Shown: positions 11,998 through 12,005 of the stretch, one piece after another
How positions within the stretch are numbered: position 1 is the stretch's first letter
How the letters are laid out: each line of letters opens with the position of its first letter
Origin: Candidatus Woesearchaeota archaeon
GTDB lineage: Archaea > Nanobdellota > Nanobdellia > Woesearchaeales > UBA12501
NCBI GenBank assembly: GCA_016177345.1
Contig: JACOVM010000106.1
Coordinates: 1 to 12,005 of the forward strand
Direction: 5' to 3'
Length of the DNA stretch: 12,005 nt
The notes under the pieces: generated by a model
The model's input: only the letters and a program-made list of their open reading frames with translations
What the model was told of the DNA's origin: nothing
Database searches by the model: none
Program-made: the position numbers and the translations under genes

Positions 11998-12005
11998 TTT
12001 ATAAA
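11998..12005 (+). promoter_or_regulatory. TATA box at the right edge
   Basis: TTTATAAA pointing out of the window. By the spacing seen for other genes here, a plus-strand start codon is expected about 20-25 nt beyond the edge. Confidence 0.4.

Noticed and set aside
1..12005. CRISPR arrays, insertion sequences, tRNA or rRNA genes.
   Set aside because: No regularly spaced repeats, transposase, terminal inverted repeats or tRNA/rRNA sequences were found on reading both strands.

Overview
The window looks like archaeal DNA, most probably a DPANN archaeon of the Woesearchaeota/Pacearchaeota kind. This rests on archaeal TATA boxes (TTTATAAATA and variants) about 23 nt before start codons with no room for a leader, a PRC-barrel protein, a TraB-family protein, an Asp14-less ferredoxin of the Pyrococcus type, a UBA-like/TM/coiled-coil protein and three tandem small membrane proteins of a type I associate with DPANN genomes. 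The phylum is an inference; no rRNA is present.

Layout. 1-2032: three consecutive minus-strand genes, each 195 codons, each predicted to have five membrane helices and each ending in His, with separate promoters. 2133-2822 (minus): a short TraB/PrgY-like protein. 2823-3208: a gene-free stretch with several strong nested helices, probably an unassigned structured RNA. 3209-4393 (plus): a PRC-barrel protein and a diacylglycerol-kinase-type lipid kinase, separated by a terminator-like hairpin that overlaps the kinase promoter. 4460-5224 (minus): UBA-like, Ser/Pro-rich, TM, coiled-coil protein. 5322-5897 (plus): a 76-aa unknown and a three-cysteine ferredoxin. 5934-9391 (minus): a four-gene operon. 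9539-11353 (plus): endonuclease III, a DEDDy-type RNase H-like exonuclease and a small membrane protein overlapping it by ATGA. 11416-11757 (minus): DUF192 protein. The right edge ends in a TATA box pointing out of the window.

The main result is the four-gene operon. Its first two products look at first like succinyl-CoA synthetase beta and alpha and its third like a citrate synthase, but the sequence details fit the ATP-citrate lyase/citryl-CoA synthetase branch, and the third protein is the short (about 260 aa) citryl-CoA lyase form. Together they would cleave citrate to acetyl-CoA and oxaloacetate using ATP and CoA, with the ATP-citrate lyase modules encoded as three separate polypeptides. 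A small nucleoside-deoxyribosyltransferase-fold protein is the last gene. No other TCA-cycle gene is in view, so the direction and purpose of the pathway remain open.
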